Below, one piece after another: positions 61,397-64,000 of a DNA stretch of 64,000 nt (its first letter is position 1; each line of letters begins with the position of its first letter). The notes beneath the pieces were generated by a model, which worked only from the letters and a program-made list of their open reading frames with translations, ran no database searches and was not told the DNA's origin. The position numbers and the translations under genes were made by a program. The stretch is from assembly GCF_030159595.1 (NCBI RefSeq), contig NZ_BSKJ01000010.1, forward strand, positions 158,500 through 222,499, written 5' to 3'. The stretch is from Pseudomonas putida (GTDB taxonomy: Bacteria; Pseudomonadota; Gammaproteobacteria; Pseudomonadales; Pseudomonadaceae).

Positions 61397-61446
61397 TTGA
61401 CGTGCTAATCGACGGGCTCTGATACTTGCTCATGTTAGCGCTAACA
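61397..61446 (+). promoter_or_regulatory. Sigma-70 promoter with LacI-type operator for the TonB receptor gene
   Basis: TTGACG (61397-61402) and TGATAC (61420-61425) are 17 bp apart. The perfect palindrome TGTTAGCGCTAACA (61433-61446) covers the expected transcription start, a position that gives repression. The divergent repressor gene is the obvious source of the binding protein. Confidence 0.75.
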
Positions 61447-61562
61447 AGCGCTGCTGTTGGCAAGCGCCTGCCACTCGCACGAGCGAGACCAGACAACCAC
61501 AGCAATTCCGTGTCGGCCCCTACAGGTGGGGCCTGTTCTGGTTTCCCGAGGCAGTGAGCACC

Positions 61563-63779
61563 ATGCAGAAAAGCCGTACACCATTCCCCGCTACGCAACG
61601 CCGGCCGCTGGCCGCTGCCATCCTGTTGGCCGCTTTCGGTCAGGGCGCCCAGGCAGCCGAACCGGCTCAAGCAGGTGCCCCGCAGGCTACGGCATTGGGC
61701 GCCGTGACCGTGACCGCCACACGCCGCGAAGCCACGCTGCAGGAAGTGCCGGTGGCGGTGTCGGTGATCGATGGCGAGCAACTGGAGCGCGACAACCGCA
61801 ACAACGTTGCCAGCATCGTCCAGCAGGTGCCTACCCTCAATTACCGCGCCGGTGCCTCGAACAAGGACACCTCGCTGTTCATCCGTGGCGTGGGTACCAT
61901 TTCCACCTCCCCGGGCGTCGAGCCAACCGTGGCCACGGTGGTCGATGGTGTGGTATTCGGCCGCCCGGGCCAGTCGACTCTGGACTTGCTCGACCTGGAG
62001 CGTATCGAGGTACTGCGCGGGCCGCAGGGCACGCTGTTTGGCAAGAACGCCTCGGCTGGTGTGCTCAACGTGGTCAGCAAGGCCATACCCGAACAGACCC
62101 AGGGGTATGTGGACTATTCGCACTTTGGCGGTGGCGACGAGAACCGCCTGCGTTTTGGTATTGGCGGGCGCCTGAGCGAGCAATTCAAGGGCTCGTTGAG
62201 CACCTTGTGGGGCGACTACGATGGCAATGTCGAGAACGTTGCCAATGGCCACGACGTCAATGGTTACGAGCGAAAAGGCGCCCGCGGCAAGCTGGAGTTC
62301 GAGCCCAACGAAGACCTGCGCCTGACCCTGATCGCCGACTACATGAAAGGCGAAGACACCCTGCCCAGCGGTGTGATCACCAGCGCCAGTGCCGCGTTCG
62401 CCAGCCAGTTGCGTCCGGTGGCGCCCAGTGCCCACAACCGCGACATCAACAGCGACTTCAAGACCCACGTCGAGGACGAGAACCAAGGGCTGTCGGCGCA
62501 ACTGGATTGGCAGCTGGGCGACTACACCCTGACGTCGATCAGCGCCTGGCGGGGCTGGGACAACACCCAGTACCAGGACGGCGACCGCCGTGCGCTGCTG
62601 CCGCTGACCGCGTCCCATGACAAGGGCACGGTGGACTATGACCAGTACAGCCAGGAGTTTCGTCTGACCTCGCCCAAAGGGCAGTTCAACGAATATGTGC
62701 TGGGCGCCTTCTACATGCATGGCACGTCCAACGAGACCTATCAGCGGCTGTCGGTCAATGGCGGTGTCGCCAACAGTGGCCGTGCCGACTACTCCACCAC
62801 CAACGACAGTGTTGCGCTGTTTGGCGAGAACACCTTCAACTTCACCGACGACTTCCGAGCCATATTCGGCCTGCGCTGGACCCACGACGACCTCGAGTAT
62901 GACCACCGCCGTGTCTCCACCTCGGCCACCGCTGTGACCGGCATCCAGCCCTCGACCGCAAGCGCTGGCTCGGTGGACGAGGACGGCTGGAGCGGTCGGA
63001 CCGGCCTGCAATACGACTTCAACGACAACCTGACCGGCTACGTCACCTATTCGCGCGGCTACAAAGGCCCGGCCTACAACGTGTTCTTCAACATGCAGCC
63101 GCGCGACACCGAGGCGCTCGAACCCGAGACCTCCGATGCCTACGAAATCGGCCTGAAAAGCACCGCGCTGGACAATCGCCTGACCGCCAACCTGGCCGTA
63201 TTCCACACCGACTACGACAACTACCAGGCCAACTTCTACGACACCGTGGCCAACCAGGTGGTGACCCGCTTGGTCAACGCCGGCAAGGTCAAGACCCAGG
63301 GTGTGGAGCTGGATGCCAGCTTCCAGGCCACGTCTCGCCTGAAGCTGTCGACAGCCGTGGCCTACACCAAGGCCCGTGTCGACCACTTCAATTGCCCTGC
63401 GGGTGCTGCCGCCAACTGCAACATCGATGGCGGTCGCCTGCCGTTCACGCCGGACTGGAAGACTTACCTGCGCGCCGATTATGTGATCCCGCTGGACAAC
63501 GGTCTGGATGTGGAACTGAGCAGCGATTACAGCTGGCAGGACGCGGTGCAGTTCAGCCTCGATCAGAACCCGGACACCGTGCAGGGCGCCTATGGAATCT
63601 GGAACGCCAGCATTGCCCTGGCCGACTACAACGACGGCTGGCGCGTGGCGCTGCTGGGCAAGAACCTGGGCGACAAGTCGTATGCGCAGATGCTGGCCAG
63701 TGGCGGCGACTACATCTACCGCTCGGTACCGCGGGATGATGGGCGCTACTTCGGCGTGCAGCTGCGCAAGGATTTCTGA
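61563..63779 (+). CDS. TonB-dependent outer-membrane receptor
   Basis: A 738-residue TonB-dependent receptor. After a signal peptide (LAAAILLAAFGQGAQA) come a TonB-box/plug start (GAVTVTATRREATLQEVPVA), plug motifs (DLLDLERIEVLRGPQGTLFG, NASAGVLNVVSK) and a 22-strand-type barrel (TGYVTYSRGYKGPAYN, LEPETSDAYEIGLKS) ending in F (GVQLRKDF). The ATG at 61563 lies behind GAGG; a GTG three codons upstream is less likely. Control by a LacI-type repressor rather than Fur suggests a carbohydrate or sugar-acid-linked ligand instead of a siderophore, but this is inference. Confidence 0.92.
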   Translation: MQKSRTPFPATQRRPLAAAILLAAFGQGAQAAEPAQAGAPQATALGAVTVTATRREATLQEVPVAVSVIDGEQLERDNRNNVASIVQQVPTLNYRAGASNKDTSLFIRGVGTISTSPGVEPTVATVVDGVVFGRPGQSTLDLLDLERIEVLRGPQGTLFGKNASAGVLNVVSKAIPEQTQGYVDYSHFGGGDENRLRFGIGGRLSEQFKGSLSTLWGDYDGNVENVANGHDVNGYERKGARGKLEFEPNEDLRLTLIADYMKGEDTLPSGVITSASAAFASQLRPVAPSAHNRDINSDFKTHVEDENQGLSAQLDWQLGDYTLTSISAWRGWDNTQYQDGDRRALLPLTASHDKGTVDYDQYSQEFRLTSPKGQFNEYVLGAFYMHGTSNETYQRLSVNGGVANSGRADYSTTNDSVALFGENTFNFTDDFRAIFGLRWTHDDLEYDHRRVSTSATAVTGIQPSTASAGSVDEDGWSGRTGLQYDFNDNLTGYVTYSRGYKGPAYNVFFNMQPRDTEALEPETSDAYEIGLKSTALDNRLTANLAVFHTDYDNYQANFYDTVANQVVTRLVNAGKVKTQGVELDASFQATSRLKLSTAVAYTKARVDHFNCPAGAAANCNIDGGRLPFTPDWKTYLRADYVIPLDNGLDVELSSDYSWQDAVQFSLDQNPDTVQGAYGIWNASIALADYNDGWRVALLGKNLGDKSYAQMLASGGDYIYRSVPRDDGRYFGVQLRKDF

Positions 63780-63800
63780 GTAGCGATACCTGTGGCTAGT

Positions 63801-63907
63801 ACCGGCCTCATCGCCGGCAAGCCAGCTCCCACAGGTACAGCGCATGCCTCAAGAATTGCGCGGTCCCTGTGGGAGCTGGCTTGCCGGCGATGGGGCGCCA
63901 CGCGGCC
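63801..63907. repeat. Pair of inverted REP palindromes (BIME-like)
   Basis: ACCGGCCTCATCGCCGGCAA..CCCACAGG (63801-63835) faces CCTGTGGGAGCTGGCTTGCC..GCGGCC (63865-63907), the same REP core as at 15146-15185. It follows the TonB receptor gene and can act as its transcript end. Confidence 0.85.
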
Positions 63908-64000
63908 CCCAAAAAACATTAAAAGGTAACAAAAAAACCCCCCCCAAAAAAAACGGGGGCGTCCACAAGGGCCCCCCGGCCCAAATTGGCCCCCCGGGCC
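63908..64000. other. Homopolymer-rich, probably low-quality contig end
   Basis: The last bases consist of runs such as AAAAAAACCCCCCCC, AAAAAAAA and GGGCCCCCC, unlike any other part of the window. I find no coding frame. This looks like poorly supported consensus at a contig end rather than biology. Confidence 0.6.

Noticed and set aside
61389..63845. 818-codon minus strand ORF opposite the TonB receptor
   Set aside because: Val/Gly/His-rich antisense frame; the + strand encodes a clear receptor with signal peptide and terminal Phe.

Overview
The window is chromosomal DNA from a Pseudomonas of the P. putida group. This rests on high GC, dense gene packing, the typical P. putida REP palindromes (CTGTGGGAGCTGGCTTGCCGG type and the GCGGGT..ACCCGC type), a mexEF-oprN operon, hpd, gntP-gnuK-gntR, a cobalamin-riboswitch cbtBA-cobE-cobM operon, and a gene order that I recall as resembling the PP_3410-PP_3456 region of KT2440 in reverse (recalled, not searched). 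I see no prophage, IS element, CRISPR array, tRNA or rRNA. The last ~95 bases are homopolymer-rich and look like a poor-quality contig end.

Left part (1-13.3 kb): a partial RND efflux pump gene and its adaptor are transcribed leftward, divergent from an RstAB-like two-component pair. Then comes a leftward block: nfrB-nfrA-ybcH-like, with ATGA overlaps. This is a phage-N4-receptor / c-di-GMP-dependent glycan secretion type of locus. It is followed by a GGDEF protein whose last 24 codons are cut off by an in-frame TAG. A PACE-type efflux gene diverges from nfrB.

13.3-25.5 kb: threonine dehydratase ilvA is preceded by an Ile/Thr-rich 20-residue leader peptide and a textbook attenuator. Then follow a conserved hypothetical, a VOC protein, an aldehyde dehydrogenase with an unusual active site, an AT-rich gap, a two-gene acetyltransferase + GT61 glycosyltransferase cassette, an AraC regulator, a LysE exporter, a TerC/CBS/CorC membrane protein behind a proline-rich upstream ORF, and a RarD-like permease.

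25.5-35.2 kb: hpd (tyrosine catabolism) lies between a CSS-EAL phosphodiesterase and a second CSS sensor protein that has no EAL domain. Next are a DJ-1/PfpI protein, two convergent hybrid histidine kinases, and a HEAT/TPR protein.

35.3-48.7 kb: mexEF-oprN with a strong terminator and a MexT-box-like site; an orphan gspG-gspF pair divergent from a lytic transglycosylase; and two paralogous membrane histidine kinases followed by one NtrC-type regulator, with a sigma-54 promoter in an AT-rich gap.

48.7-64 kb: gluconate uptake (gntP, gnuK) and its LacI-type repressor with AGCGCT-core operators; a PAS-PAS chemoreceptor overlapping the 3' end of a BvgS-like hybrid kinase with its LuxR-type regulator; a small DUF1272 protein; the riboswitch-controlled cobalt/cobalamin operon; and a second LacI-type repressor divergent from a TonB-dependent receptor, again with AGCGCT operators. 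The window is dominated by signal transduction (RstAB, three hybrid kinases, a 2HK:1RR sigma-54 system, three c-di-GMP-type proteins, one chemoreceptor) and by export.
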